Part shown: piece by piece, positions 37,083-48,186 of the stretch
Numbering within the stretch: the first letter of the stretch is position 1
Layout: each line of letters starts with the position of its first letter
Assembly (NCBI GenBank): GCA_029448655.1
Contig: JACCLO010000003.1
Span: forward strand, 5,022,001-5,086,000
Length of the DNA: 64,000 nt
Source: Wolfiporia cocos
Taxonomy: Eukaryota > Basidiomycota > Agaricomycetes > Polyporales > Phaeolaceae
Direction: 5' to 3'
Notes under the pieces: model-generated
Database searches by the model: none
Told to the model about the DNA's origin: nothing
What the model saw: the letters and a program-made list of their open reading frames with translations, nothing else
Made by a program: the position numbers and the translations under genes

Positions 37083-37714
37083 TGACACAGATCCTGTGGG
37101 ACTCACCAAGAAGTAAACCTTGAGGGTTGACGAGGCGAGGAAGATGTGTAGCAGATAGTATGAGAGGATACAACTGCCATTGTAAGAGAATAGAACTGAG
37201 GAGCGTAAGCCTCAGTGCGAACCCTTATATACACGTTGATTGTTTGGTCTCCGTAATGAGCCAAACATGAGAATGGTCTGTGCGCCATAATGCGCCAGAC
37301 GGCTAAGTCAAACTACTCTAGTAGGTCATGTGCGCCGGTAATGGCCGCACCAATCGTAATAGAGCGTGGCCTTGTGGGCCCGTGTTATGAAAGTGGCTGA
37401 AGCAGATGAATAAGCGTAATAAGCAGAGGCATGTGATACTCTATATGCCGGTATCGGGATATGAGTAATGCTGTGCTATTGGCTTGTGATAATCCGCGGG
37501 CCGCTGACGTGGTGGCCATGACTAGCGTGTTATGTACGCGTTGTTATGGACCGTGGACGTGACTACGGAGCTACCCGTGTTACATAAGCTATAACTATTT
37601 AGTTATTGGCTAGGTGTTTGGTAAGTTCCCATTATCGTTAGATAACCCTACAAGTATTCGTAGAAATACCAGAAAAATGGGTAAAAATATAGGAAAAATG
37701 TCAGAACTGTGACA
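37083..37714 (-). repeat. Gyp-4 5' LTR, 632 bp
   Basis: Bounded by TGACACAGATCC and GAACTGTGACA. The 3' partner is missing. The right flank CCACA is the only TSD half left. Confidence 0.85.
37187..37233 (-). promoter_or_regulatory. Gyp-4 LTR TATA box, hairpin and self-primer
   Basis: The minus strand has TATATAAG (37233-37226), then a hairpin ACTGAGG/CCTCAGT (37194-37216) overlapping AGTTCTATTCT (37197-37187). The 11-mer complements the PBS at 37070-37080. Confidence 0.72.
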
Positions 37715-39722
37715 CCACAGCTGCCACTCGCCAGGCGTGAATTTCATGTTATGCAGCATATAGTTGATGCCCACAAGCTGCATCATCTTCAGGTCCCTGA
37801 TAAAAACAACATGATCAAAGATGATTGTAGAAGGTGATAAGCAGATTATCGTCAGATCACATAAGGAGGCGGCAGATCGTCACACTTATCAAAATAGGTT
37901 CAGGGGATGCTCAAGATGCTCCTCTACACGAAGCAGTCTGCTACCATGCTAAAAGTGGTCAGAGCCTCACTCAGTGGGACGCGCACTTTGAACTGTGCAG
38001 TGCTGGTCTGGTTCTGAGAGCAGTCGAACACCTGGCTGAGCGATTGAATGTTGTCCAGCAGCCTGTCAATCTTGCCCAGGAAAAGGTCTGACATCTTGTG
38101 GTGTCGAAACGCGCCCTGGTGCAGCTGGTACATCGCCATCTTCTCCATCGTGTATGCACTCATGTACACCACTTTATCGTCCTTCCCCACACTGTGTGGC
38201 TCGCAATGAAATCCCGCAAAGTCTACCAGCTGGCAGACCTTGTCGAGATGGAAGTGATTCCGAGATCGAAGCAACCTTTGCAACTTCCACCACAGAACAG
38301 AAGGCATCACCAGCTGGAGCAACTTCTCGTGCACTTGGGACAGCCACTACAATATCTGGCCCTTCTCGCTCACCTCGATCCCAACATCGATCCAACAATT
38401 TGTGGTGTCCATCCGCTCCATGTCGAAGTGCTCCGGCATATCAGAAAGCTGAAGCTGTCACTGATCCATGTCGTCGATATGATGTCTCGTTGCATTCTTC
38501 GTCCTGCAAATCTCGTGCACGAAGAAGGCATCCTTGAATCACTGAATACCGTCTATCGACCGCAACAGCTTCTCTTCAAATTCCTCCAACGTCTCCCAAA
38601 GAAGGTTGTGGGTCGATGGGTGGATGATGCCCTCCACATCCCAGGATCGGATCAGCGCCATGCTGTAATCCGGCGGCCAATGCGCAGCCGCCTCCGGCAC
38701 CATGTCCACCACAGCAGGCCTCAAGCACATCTTGTAAAAGTATGCCAAGTTCTCTTGCGAGATCAACGGTGGTCGATGTGGGCTGTACAGAGTCGGGAAG
38801 AAGATCCTTGTCTGTTGGCGGTTGCCCAACTTGCAGAACATCACGTTAGGGATCTTGTGCAGTGGAACCTGCTCATCCAGATCCTGGACAATGATCAGCA
38901 ATCAATCGAATGGCGGTGGGGCTGTACGAATACGGCAATGTACCCCAACTCGGATGGGCACCGTCAGATGCACTGTCTTTGTCAGCGTGTTCCTAAACAT
39001 AGGAACAGGGTATATGGCAGGTGCAGAGCGGAAAGACAGGTCTCATGAGATCATAATCAGCAAGTCGTAGTCTCTGAAGACTCGAGCATGTTCACATTGA
39101 CGGACACCATGCATTTCAAGCCGCAGATTGACCACAATGTGGGATTGGTCACCCTCATTGTCGACGCGACCGGCCATAACAAAGTCCACGTGTCACAGAT
39201 ATTGCCCCTTCCCTGGATCGAACCCAGGAAACCCCGGTTAGTTATCACATGACCCGTATATAGCCGTAGCCTAGTGGATACGCGCATAACACCCACTCCC
39301 CTTAGGTCCTCAGTAGTTAGCGCATTACTTACGTAAGCACATCACATGTACGAGCGTCGTCGTAGTTACGCTCGGGCCTCTTACTTTAGGGTAGCCACTA
39401 CAGTGATTGCTGCAGCGCATGTACTTAAACTACTACGTCTGAGGTCTTACACCTCAGACTCTTCATCCTATCTATGGGGGCGTGTCCCCTCAGATTCAAC
39501 GCTACTTCCTCTGCGTGCTAGTCTGGTGTCTCAAGCATCTTGCGGTACCTTGAGACCTCACATATTACCAGCGGTCCGACTTGGACGTTAGTACGTACGT
39601 CGTAAAATCTGTGACACCACGAACGCTTTGATGTCTGGCTCATTGCCCTCCAGGAGTTCCTTTGCCCTCGCGACAAAAGTTCCCAGCGACATGGTAGCGT
39701 TCGGCAGAACCTCATCTGGAAA
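37715..39722 (-). pseudogene. Orphan gene relic, function unknown
   Basis: One minus-strand frame is coding-like from about 39722 (FPDEVLPNATMSLGTF..KELLEGNEPDIKAFV), across the solo LTR at 39191-39616, into GRVDNEGDQSHIVVNLRLEM. It continues through AYFYKMCLRPAVVDMVPEAA, EEFEEKLLRSIDG and LDKVCQLVDFAGFHCEPHSVGKDD down to MHNMKFTPGEWQLW at 37715. It holds several in-frame stops (TGA, TGA, TAG) at positions that could be CGA or TGG, and is cut by Gyp-4 at 37714. I do not recognise the family. The lack of transposase motifs and the sentence-like conservation suggest an expanded basidiomycete orphan family. Confidence 0.65.
39191..39616 (+). mobile_element. Solo LTR (426 bp), TSD CCACG
   Basis: It runs TGTCACAGATATTGCCCC to AAAATCTGTGACA with CCACG on both sides (39186-39190, 39617-39621). 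It has a perfect 9-bp-arm hairpin GTCTGAGGT/ACCTCAGAC at 39437-39459. The first 40 bases read on the minus strand resemble a tRNA T-arm plus acceptor (GGTTCGATCC and flanking paired bases). Confidence 0.9.
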
Positions 39723-39978
39723 GGTTGTATATGTATGGAGGTTGTGTATGGAGGTTGTGTATGGGCTCGTCCTTGGAAGCAGGGATGTCTACCTACATTT
39801 TATACAGCTCTCACCTGTTATACTCGCCTGGCTTACCTGTCAACTTGCCTTCTATGCATCTATCCGCTCTGAATTTCACTCGGACATCACCTAGTCCTCA
39901 TCGTTGCCCTTTGCCTCTGCCCGCCTCCCTCGCCTCTGCTCGCCTCTGATGTGCAATTGTCATGCCCGCCCAGTATGA

Positions 39979-40353
39979 TGACACAAGCAACACTTCAAGC
40001 AACTACTCAGAGGAATATGACTCGCGTGAAAGCGTATTCCTGATCTGAGGCTACTCAAGGCGTATAAGGCCAAGACGAGTCTGGGGTTCTACCCTGCTCA
40101 TTGGCCAGTATATATGCTGTTTGTACATTGTTTGGCTACTGTATAGTTATTACATAAGCTGATAGTCCAAGATAATGTAGTTAACCCTATAATGGGTGTA
40201 GGTACACGGTACAGAGTGTCTGGGGGTCTGATAATACGTGATAGGGTGATCAGGGTCATTGCACATGACTGCTTAGGTGTGCGCTTAGATAAGATAAGGG
40301 TTTAGGCTCTAGTCACTAGTCATTGGCTAGGCAAAAGAAATCGGCTTGTGACA
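39979..40353 (-). mobile_element. Probable solo LTR (375 bp), TSD TATGA/CATGA
   Basis: It begins TGACACAAGC and ends GGCTTGTGACA. The flanks TATGA and CATGA differ by one C/T transition. A TATATAC sequence and an AGACTCGTC start-like sequence lie on the minus strand. The match to other LTRs is weak, so the call rests on termini and TSD. Confidence 0.6.
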
Positions 40354-40550
40354 CATGACAACACAATCTTTCTCACTCTATGTCGCTTGTCACGACAGAC
40401 GATGTGCAGCATCGTTTACAGCGTCGTTTGCGTCGCTGTTCCGCTATTCCCTTCTGATATATGACGGACACCTTGCCAACATGTTCTCGCCTGGCAACTT
40501 CTCAAGCAACCCCTTAGATCCAAGTTACTTTCGGCACCTACGGACACATC

Positions 40551-41161
40551 TGTCACGGTAACCACCGTGCCACCCGCCCCAGCGGGGAACCTCTATATCC
40601 GCCCTATCCCTAACTCCAATAGCCCCCTACCCTCCTATGGCGGAGAACAAGAAGGCGCCTCTATTGAGAGGCCCTGCCGTATTGCACAGACTAGCAGGTA
40701 ATAGAGAAAAGACAAGATGGATGCAATGAATAGAGGCCCCCACGCCCAAGTAGGACGTAGCAGGCTTTGTCGTCTAAGACCCTGCACGCAAGAGACGAGC
40801 CAGCAGACGGTATTGAAAGGTTGCCAGGGGATGCACCCCCAACGACGAGAAGATAAGTTCTGAGGAGTACCTCAGAACGCTACCTAGTATATATACATGT
40901 AAACGCAGACTTCTGTAGCTACAAGACCTGCCCTAATGGCGTGGTCTGTGCACACTGTGACTACGCTGCACATGACTATGTAACGCGGGTAACTCCAGTG
41001 ACGTACCACATGACCTATGTAAGAGATAAGATATGATGAACGCTTATCTATTTCCCATGCACGTGCAGTCCCGGGCGGCTAGGTATAACGTAGCGAATAT
41101 CTGGGGAATAAAGGTTAATAAATCAGCAGGAAACCCCTTTATTCCGGGATTTCTTGTGACA
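40551..41161 (-). repeat. NA-1 3' LTR, 611 bp
   Basis: It runs TGTCACGGTAACC to TTCTTGTGACA on the plus strand. The minus-strand purine tract sits at 41162-41174. Confidence 0.93.
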
Positions 41162-41174
41162 TCACCCCCCCCTT

Positions 41175-41856
41175 AGAATTTTCGTCGGCCCGACGAAGGA
41201 TGTTCCCCCTAGCTACCCCCTGTCGACGATTCTTCGACGCTCGCACTCACCGCTGGTCGACCTGAGTGCCCACCTCCAGTTTTGGTACCTAATCCCCAAC
41301 CTGCCTTCCTAAGCCGGTCCCGTCCTTGCGCTCGCCGTTTTTGCATTTTCGCCGGCGGTAGGAGCCGTTTTCGGCGCTCTTGGTACTGGCGCTCCCACAC
41401 GGCGTGCTTGGTTATTTGCGCGCGGTTGGTAGGACGTCGGTTGGACGGTGGGTGGTTGCCCTGGTGGTGTTTTGGTCTCTGGGCCTCCTTGGTGGTGGAG
41501 GTCGCGTCTGTCGTCTAAGGGTGTCCATAGGTACGGGACACCTGTCGTCCGGCTTCACTTCGCTGACCTGCCGACGTGGGGTTGCACCGGGGTGCTTCAC
41601 ATACCCACTAAGGTCGAGTGTCGCCGATCCTCTCGCTGCCGAGGAACTCCGCTGTGACCTGCGGAGTCCAGCTGGCTTCTTCAATCCGCGGTCGGTCCTG
41701 GGCGCTCGTCGCCCTGACAACGCTTATGTGGGGGCTGGCATGTATGTCTGCCGACCTCTGACGCTTGTGCCAGAGGCTGCCCCGCCACGTCGTCGAACCT
41801 ATGCGTTGAAGACCCCGAGGGCCCGTATACGACGTCAACGGGCGGCCGGGTAGAAT
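41175..41856 (-). other. NA-1 internal region, no recognisable gene
   Basis: The longest minus-strand readings are 102 and 76 codons and basic/low-complexity, with no retroelement motif. The sequence near the purine tract (TTCGTCGGGCCGACGAA) resembles the 3' ends of Gyp-1 (TTTGTCGAGGCCGACGAA) and NA-2. This hints that it derives from a Gyp-1/2-like ancestor. Confidence 0.55.
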
Positions 41857-41867
41857 AGAACTTATCT
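41857..41867 (-). promoter_or_regulatory. NA-1 primer-binding site (self-priming type)
   Basis: The minus strand reads AGATAAGTTCT two bases after the 5' LTR and pairs over 11 nt with AGAACTTATCT at 42180-42170. Confidence 0.78.
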
Positions 41868-41869
41868 TA

Positions 41870-42480
41870 TGTCACGGTAACCACCGTGCCACCCGCCCCA
41901 GCGGGGAACCTCTATATCCGCCCTATCCCTAACTCCAATAGCCCCCTACCCTCCTATGGCGGAGAACAAGAAGGCGCCTCTATTGAGAGGCCCTGCCGTA
42001 TTGCACAGACTAGCAGGTAATAGAGAAAAGACAAGATGGATGCAATGAATAGAGGCCCCCACGCCCAAGTAGGACGTAGCAGGCTTTGTCGTCTAAGACC
42101 CTGCACGCAAGAGACGAGCCAGCAGACGGTATTGAAAGGTTGCCAGGGGATGCACCCCCAACGACGAGAAGATAAGTTCTGAGGAGTACCTCAGAACGCT
42201 ACCTAGTATATATACATGTAAACGCAGACTTCTGTAGCTACAAGACCTGCCCTAATGGCGTGGTCTGTGCACACTGTGACTACGCTGCACATGACTATGT
42301 AACGCGGGTAACTCCAGTGACGTACCACATGACCTATGTAAGAGATAAGATATGATGAACGCTTATCTATTTCCCATGCACGTGCAGTCCCGGGCGGCTA
42401 GGTATAACGTAGCGAATATCTGGGGAATAAAGGTTAATAAATCAGCAGGAAACCCCTTTATTCCGGGATTTCTTGTGACA
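41870..42480 (-). repeat. NA-1 5' LTR, 611 bp
   Basis: Appears identical to 40551-41161; the right flank is ACATC. Confidence 0.93.
42170..42214 (-). promoter_or_regulatory. NA-1 LTR TATA box, hairpin and self-primer
   Basis: The minus strand has TATATATA (42214-42207), hairpin GTTCTGAGG/CCTCAGAAC (42176-42196), and AGAACTTATCT (42180-42170) complementary to the PBS at 41857-41867. Confidence 0.75.
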
Positions 42481-42782
42481 ACATCGCTCCACGGTCCAGC
42501 CTAGTTAGAAAAGGCATAGACGTAATGGGTGGTGTAATTGACCACGATTATCAGAGAGAAGTTATCATAATGCTGCGAAATCATAGTGACACGTCATATG
42601 ATATCAAAGCAGGAGATAAGATCGCTCAGTTGATCTGTGAGGTGGCAAAAAAACCCTCACATCACGCTTCACGGCAAGGGATACTTTGCATTCCGAGGCA
42701 CTCAACGAGATATTGGCACTTTCAGATCCACAGGGAAGTAAGTAGACCACTTTTCGGGACGAAAAGTCTTGAAGAGGGGTAA

Positions 42783-43406
42783 TGTCACAGATCTGGGACA
42801 TTCTACAAATTTTCCTATATTTTTACCTATTTTTCCTGCATTTCTATGAGCATATTCAAGCTCGCTGCTATAAGCGCCCGTAGACACGTACACTAAACCA
42901 AACAACACGTACATAACACGCTATCACGTCCACTGTTCATAACAACATGTAAATAACGCACACATCATGTACTACACATAAGTGGCCCCGAGGTTTATCA
43001 CAAGCCAACGCCTTGGATGACTCATATTCCGATACCAGCATATGTCATCACGCTTACTCGGCTTACAAACCCTTGTAGCCACAATGTCAACATGGACCTA
43101 CTGGTTCAAAGCCTGTTTCTTATTGGTGCGGCCATTACTGGCGCACATGGTCTACTGTAGTTTATGACTTAGCTGTAAGATTCTGTACGAGCGCAGAGAT
43201 CTGGTACTTTAGGGCAGACCATTACCAGTTGCTGCCGCTGTATGTATATAAGTAGGAATAGCTCTACGCTATTCTTTAGATTTGTTCTCTTGCATTTGCA
43301 ACTCTGCACATCACTCCTGCTGCGCCTACTAGCTCCCCATCTCGCCCTTAAAGTCCCTCAAGCTTTCCAGTCGAGTAAAGTGAGTCCCCACAACTAGTTC
43401 ATGTCA
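42783..43406 (+). repeat. Gyp-5 3' LTR, 624 bp
   Basis: It starts TGTCACAGATCTGGGAC after a purine tract and ends AGTTCATGTCA. Close to the solo LTR at 2085-2666. TATATAAGTAGG lies near 43243 with AGATTTGTTCT downstream. The 5' LTR is not found. Confidence 0.85.
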
Positions 43407-44330
43407 AACAGCCCCTGTAGCTTTGTCCGTATGTACTCTGTGTCCCGTATCATCCGAGTCCTCGTTATCAGTCTCTGGTACTCCTACATGTACGTCGTCC
43501 TCGGCCACCACTTTGAATTGAGGTTCACCTGTGTTCCTCGTGGCGGAAAGGCCCGATTGAACATGTTACTCTCGAACTTCTCTATCATCCACCAGACCAC
43601 TCCCCTGAATGGAAGTGTGAATGTCTGGTAAACTTCCATTTCCATCGCATCCTGCTCTGCTGCCATCAACATCACGTATGACAGCGATTGTCTGCTGTGT
43701 CTGTTTGGCAAAAGCGCTATCATATTGTGCAGTATTTGGTGTCAGATCAGTATCATCTAGTGGTTCAGACCACCCCACTCTTTCTCCTCCAAGTCTGTGT
43801 TCAGAGCCTCCAACTCGACCTCCTCCTGTGTCATTGGTGGTACTACTGGCTGCATCTGAATGTTCGTGTCATTCAGTCCAAACACGAAGTCTGTAGGCAC
43901 CTTCATCCTCACGTCTTTCAGCCAAAGTGTGTTCCCTTATCTTGTTGTTCATGTCAGATGGGTCTTCAGTCCTTTTCTGAACCCACAGTAGAAGCCGAAC
44001 ACCTTGTACAGGTTGTTCATGCTTTTGACATTAGTATCTCCTTCTCTATTTTCTGCCGGTTGCTCAGCTGGTATATTCTGTGTCCCTTTTTCTTCCGATC
44101 TCTCGTTTCCCTGTAATCCTTGATGATCCCTCCCATAAAGTAGATCCCTTGGTGGTTGCCAGCCACAGCTCTATAAGTATTATTCGCCGCAGCGGACGGT
44201 CCGCTGATTTTTTCGGAGACACCTCGACTTCTCAGCACCGACACGTAGCCCCAGATCAGGAGATCATTTTTGTGGCTGGGAGCGTCACGTCACGTGTGGA
44301 GTGTCATGCTCCACGAATATTTTCGTGATT
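43407..44330 (-). pseudogene. Unidentified decayed gene
   Basis: Minus-strand segments look coding in shifting frames: AGNHQGIYFMGGIIKDYRETRDRKKKGHRIYQLSN (about 44160-44060), then FGFYCGFRKGLKTHLT and LKDVRMKVPTDFVFGLNDTNIQMQPVVPPMTQEEVELEAL (about 43930-43800). A Gln/Asp-rich stretch follows, down to the Gyp-5 LTR. Stops and frame changes separate the pieces, though some gaps may be introns. I recognise no family. Confidence 0.45.
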
Positions 44331-45089
44331 TTTGCCCCAATTTCTGGATTGCTCTCATTGCTTGGCCTGTTTTGACGTGTTTACAAGGGTGTGGTGGCTG
44401 TGGCATACCTCAAAAATTGCATTGGATCCTACTACATGTCATGTGATTGTCAGGGTCAGGCTACTGTAAAAGGAAATTCCTGTATGAATTTTTGTTCTGG
44501 AGGCAGATCTGTAGTGAGATTGGAACAGGTGCTGTTCTCTGTGGTCTATAGGCTGGAGAAGTGGATAACACATGGATGTTTTGATTGCTATAGGAGCTGA
44601 TGGATATGATGGAGAGATTGAGGGTATTCTTTGAATTGTTGATTGAGAGCAAGCTGTGGAGTGAAAACTTCTGATTGGGATGTTGGGTAGATAAGGCTGG
44701 GATTTATGGAAGATAATGGAGTTGGCATGAGTGATTTTATTGATATTGTGTTTATTTTGAGATTTAATTGAAGTTGACTGATGATTTGAAAGGGGTGATG
44801 TATTGATTATGCTAGACAAACAAATGATTTTTGAGAGCGGTACGCCTATTGGTGGCTTAGCGTTAGTGGTCCGGGTTATGAGACGCCATAGGGTGTCTAA
44901 CCCTGCAGTCTCACCACTAGGGTGCCATCCCTAGCTAGGGCATGACCCCTACAGTACTACTGCCTTGTTCACTACTGTATCTATTTATCCTGCAGTAGTA
45001 GCACAATTGTGCGCCCAGCTATTCTGCAATTGGACGTGCCATGTATTCAACCAGTGGTGCCTACATGGCAGCTCACACACTGTGTCCGA
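44331..45089. other. No gene seen; AT-rich DNA
   Basis: Low-complexity AT-rich sequence (44400-44830), then about 200 bp with a TGGCTTAGCGTTAGTGG motif resembling a tRNA A-box but no matching downstream box. Nothing supportable was found. Confidence 0.4.
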
Positions 45090-45186
45090 CCATGTCGGAC
45101 GTGGATGTCCACTGCTGGGTGGGGTCACATGCGGCTATGGGTAGATAGACGCTCACCCAGCGGTGGACATCCACATCCGACATGGC
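45090..45186. repeat. Inverted repeat, 32-33-bp arms
   Basis: Arm 1 at 45090-45121 (CCATGTCGGACGTGG...) and arm 2 at 45154-45186 are reverse complements with about two mismatches, separated by about 32 bp. Part of the arm (TGTCCAC..TGGGTGG) is also in the satellite monomer that follows. Confidence 0.75.
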
Positions 45187-45224
45187 CGGACGGACAAGGG
45201 TGTCAAAGTTGATGTCACAAAATA

Positions 45225-45470
45225 TTGAGTCATTCTGCTTCAGCAAGCCAGATATCATGCTTGGATCCTCTCACAGTGAATCTGAAGGGAACACAGGACC
45301 AGTATGAGAGGGAGGAGGAGGAGTGGAGGCTGCACAGATGGAGATGGGATGAGGACTCAATGAACATTGATGATGATGAGAGCCCTGTTGCCAAAGACTT
45401 TACTGATGAGAGTGGGGATGCCGAGGTGGATTTGGATTTAGTGAAGGTGCTGAAGATATTCAAACCGTGA
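45225..45470 (+). CDS. Acidic ORF fragment, uncertain
   Basis: 81 codons, acidic, with QYEREEEEW, a Trp/Arg patch and DDDESP. The composition looks like a real exon remnant. It runs directly into the satellite array, which supplies its last residues and stop. No family is recognised, and there is no promoter or intron evidence. It may be a piece captured by the repeat. Confidence 0.3.
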   Translation: MSHSASASQISCLDPLTVNLKGTQDQYEREEEEWRLHRWRWDEDSMNIDDDESPVAKDFTDESGDAEVDLDLVKVLKIFKP

Positions 45471-46725
45471 AGCCAACTCTGACAGGCCAAAAAATCCGGC
45501 AATGTTGGATATGCATGTCCACCACCGGGTGGGTGTCTATTATTCAAGCCACGAAGCCAACTCTGACAGGCCAAAAAATCCGGCAATGTTGGATGCTCAT
45601 GTCCACCATGGGTGGGCGTCTATTTATCGCAGTAATATACAGGCCAATAGATTACTAGAAATGTGCAGAAATGCAAAATTACACAGCAGAAATACCTGGA
45701 TTAGAAGAAATTTTTAAACCGCGAAGCCAACTCTGACAGGCCAAAAAATTCGACAATGTCGGATGCTCATGTCCACCACTGGGTGGGCGTCTATTATTCA
45801 AACCACGAAGCCAACTCTGACAGGCCAAAACATCCAGCAATGTCGGATGCTCATGTCCACCACTGGGTGGGCGTCTATTTATCGCAGTAATATACAGGCC
45901 AATAGATCACCAAAAAATCACAGAAATGCGAAATTATGCAGCAGAAATACCTGGATTAGAAGAAATTTTTAAACCGCGAAGCCAACTCTGACAGGCCAAA
46001 AAATCCGGCAATGTTGGATGCTCATGTCCACCATGGGTGGGCGTCTATTTATCGCAGTAATATACAGGCCAATAGATTACTAGAAATGTGCAGAAATGCA
46101 AAATTACACAGCAGAAATACCTGGATTGGAAGAAATTTTTAAACCGTGAAGCCAACTCTGACAGGCCAAAAAATCCGACAATGTCAGATGCTCATGTCCA
46201 CCGCTGAGTGGGCGTCTATTTATCGTCGTAATTTACAAGCCAATAGATCACCAAACAATTACAGAAATGCAAAATTACACAGCAGAAATACTTGGAGGAA
46301 ATTTTCAAACCATGAAGCCAACTCTGACAGGCCAAAACATCCGGCAATGTCGGATGCTCATGTCCACCACTGGGTGGGCGTCTATTATTCAAACCACAAA
46401 GCCAACTCTGACAGGCCAAAAAATCGACAATGTCGGATGCTCATGTCCACCAGTGAGTGGGCATCTATATATCGCCATAATTCACAAGCCAATAGATCAC
46501 CAAACAATCATAGAAATGCGAAATTACACAGTAGAAATACTTGGACGAGATTTTCAAACCGTGAAGCCAACTCTGACAGGCCAAAAAATCCGGCAATGTT
46601 GGATGCTCATGTCCACCATGGGTGGGCGTCTATTTATCGCAATCATTTACAGGCCAATAGATCACCCAAAAATGACAAATATGCGAAATTATGCAGCAAA
46701 AATATATGAATAAAACAGAAAATTA
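45465..46725 (+). repeat. Satellite array with long (about 168 bp) and short (about 85 bp) units
   Basis: The anchor GAAGCCAACTCTGACAGGCC recurs at about 45470, 45553, 45725, 45812, 45978, 46148, 46315, 46398 and 46563. Short units end in GGGTGGGCGTCTATTATTCAAACC. Long units add an AT-rich segment (TATTTATCGCAGTAATATACAGGCCAATAGATCACC...AGAAATTTTTAAACC). Long and short forms are interspersed, a higher-order pattern. Diverged monomers reappear at 46730-46830, 50880-51164 and 51864-52226. Confidence 0.9.
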
Positions 46726-46993
46726 AAGCTGCAGAGCCAGATGCAGTAGGCTCAAAGCCCCAGTCATGTTGGATTCATTGTGCATCCAATATAGGACACC
46801 CATTCATTGCAGAAAATAGAGGCAATTTATTTTGATCTTAACCTTCTGCTAGATTCATTTGGTTCTGCTTCATAATTTTGTGTTTCTATGGATCTGTTGG
46901 CATAGCAAGTGCACTGTTGGCTGTGTTAAATAGGTCTCTTGAGTGCATAGTGTACTCAACCTGGTCTGATCCATTTGTCTGTTGTGTCCAGTA

Positions 46994-47760
46994 TGACACA
47001 GACATACCATCTGTGGGACTGGCCCATAGCCAGGGTAGTCTTAATAGCCCTACGCCGTATTCCAAGGTCCATGGCACCTGTGGAGAGGCGGGGGTGACAA
47101 GCGAGTCTTGATGGCAGTACGCCGGGTGACAAAGCTGACGTCCCTAGACAAGCGAGCCAAGGACTAGGAGAGGAATGGCAGCCCACAAGATAGCATGAAA
47201 GAGGGTGTCATTACCCTATGTCGAGAATGCTAAACATGAGGATGCAAGTCCTCATGCTAGCGCATATATACATGGGGGTGCACCAGTACCTACGAGCCTG
47301 TCCTAAGGCACGAGGGTCTGTGCGTGTAATGCAGAGAGAAGGTAACATAATGACAAGGCACCAGTAATGGCGCAGAGTCATGTGGCATAGGGGTAGAGAC
47401 GCCAGTAATGGCACTCTGGCATAACATGATGGAAGACGCCTGTAGGGGCGCTTCCACATAGAGGGTGGTGTTGGTGATGGCGCCCATGCATAAGGTGAGT
47501 GACGCTACTGAGGATAGCTACTTACAAGGCGTAGAATGGCGTAATAAATCCTATAAAAAGTAGCGTTCCTCAGCTCAACCTTGTTGAATAACAAGCATCT
47601 TATACTCATTCTCAAAGGCTTGAGCAATCAAGTGCCCAGCTTCTATATCCACACTCTGACTCTGTGGAGTCCAATGAGTAGTGCACTACTCAATATGCTG
47701 AGTAACTCCACTTGGTTATTTCAGCTAAACAGATATTTGATCCGTAACAATAATCAAGTG
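46994..47760. mobile_element. Overlapping LTR fragments
   Basis: From 46994 (TGACACAGACATACC) a minus-sense LTR is recognisable, with TATATATGC near 47265 and hairpin CATGAGGA/TCCTCATG at about 47233-47254. From about 47540 a plus-sense Gyp-2-like LTR 3' part begins (CCTCAGCTCAACCTTGTTGAA) and ends GATCCGTAACA near 47751. The boundaries between them are unclear and no TSD was found. Confidence 0.6.
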
Positions 47761-47764
47761 ACCA

Positions 47765-48186
47765 TGTGTCACAGATCCTGTGACATGGGTCAGCCGCTCT
47801 ACCCCAGCTTGAACCTACAGTAGATTACATTGTAAGTAGCAGAGTTAGATATACCTCAGCCTGGTCATCTAGATGTGACTGCTTACATACAGGGTATCAT
47901 ACATCGTGCACAGACCATGCCTTTAGGGCTGGTCCAATTACTTAGTGTAGTGATCCCCGATGTATATATACCATATGCTGAGGTCTTACAACCTCAGTCT
48001 GAATATACTCGACTTGGGGTGCATGTGCCCCCAGTCTTGCATCTCATTACCATGTCTGCTCATCTACAACACATTCTCTACCTTATACCCTTGCTAGTCT
48101 GTGATGCAACCTTAGCAACCAAGACAGCCATTTTGGTGTTACCTTATAGGCTCTGAAGATAGGCAACAGACACAGATGTAGCTCTG
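47765..48186 (+). mobile_element. LTR fragment with promoter hairpin
   Basis: It begins TGTCACAGATCCTG and includes TATATATACC and hairpin CTGAGGT/ACCTCAG near 47977-47997. NA-2 is inserted near its 3' end and the right terminus is not resolved. Confidence 0.5.

Larger units (their letters stand above)
30130..37714 (-). mobile_element. Gyp-4: decayed, 3'-truncated relative of Gyp-3
   Basis: Minus-strand order is LTR (37083-37714), PBS, 1 kb leader, ORF0, gag, and pol up to the end of RNase H. Integrase, chromodomain and everything downstream are missing because the sequence stops at the Gyp-1 LTR at 30129. Pol has nonsense codons and a frameshift, and ORF0 holds a solo LTR. The right flank lies within the orphan pseudogene at 37715-39722, into which Gyp-4 apparently inserted. 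Confidence 0.88.
40551..42480 (-). mobile_element. NA-1: non-autonomous LTR element, 1.93 kb, TSD ACATC
   Basis: Two 611-bp LTRs (40551-41161, 41870-42480, no difference seen) flank 708 bp of internal DNA without gag or pol. ACATC occurs at 40546-40550 and 42481-42485. The PBS and purine tract (AAGGGGGGGGTGA on the minus strand) are present. The internal minus strand shares blocks with NA-2 (CGTGGCGGGGCAGCC; GTGGGTATG..AACCCCACG), so the two are related. It must borrow proteins from a relative. Confidence 0.93.
40519..42782 (+). pseudogene. Gyp-5 pol end: dUTPase relic, split by NA-1
   Basis: Joining 40519-40550 to 42486 onward gives TFGTYGHIAPRSSLVRKGIDV, then GGVIDHDY, DIKAGDKIAQLICEVAK and, after a one-base shift near 42655, a degenerate motif 5 ending in RSTGK. 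This is collinear with the C-terminal dUTPase of Gyp-3 Pol. It is followed by purine tract GAAGAGGGGTAA and an LTR. So it is the end of a Gyp-3-like pol, not a host dUTPase gene. Upstream Pol parts are absent or unrecognisable. Confidence 0.82.

Noticed and set aside
39963..40050. Small gene starting ATG CCC GCC CAG TAT
   Set aside because: The reading enters a probable LTR after five codons and stops soon after.
42525..42782. Possible host dUTPase gene
   Set aside because: It is collinear with the C-terminal dUTPase of Gyp-3 Pol and is followed by a purine tract and LTR, so it is a retroelement relic.
44830..44960. tRNA or SINE candidate
   Set aside because: An A-box-like sequence is present but no B-box or cloverleaf could be formed by eye.
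45465..46725. CRISPR-like array
   Set aside because: The whole unit repeats with no unique spacers. It is a satellite in eukaryotic DNA.
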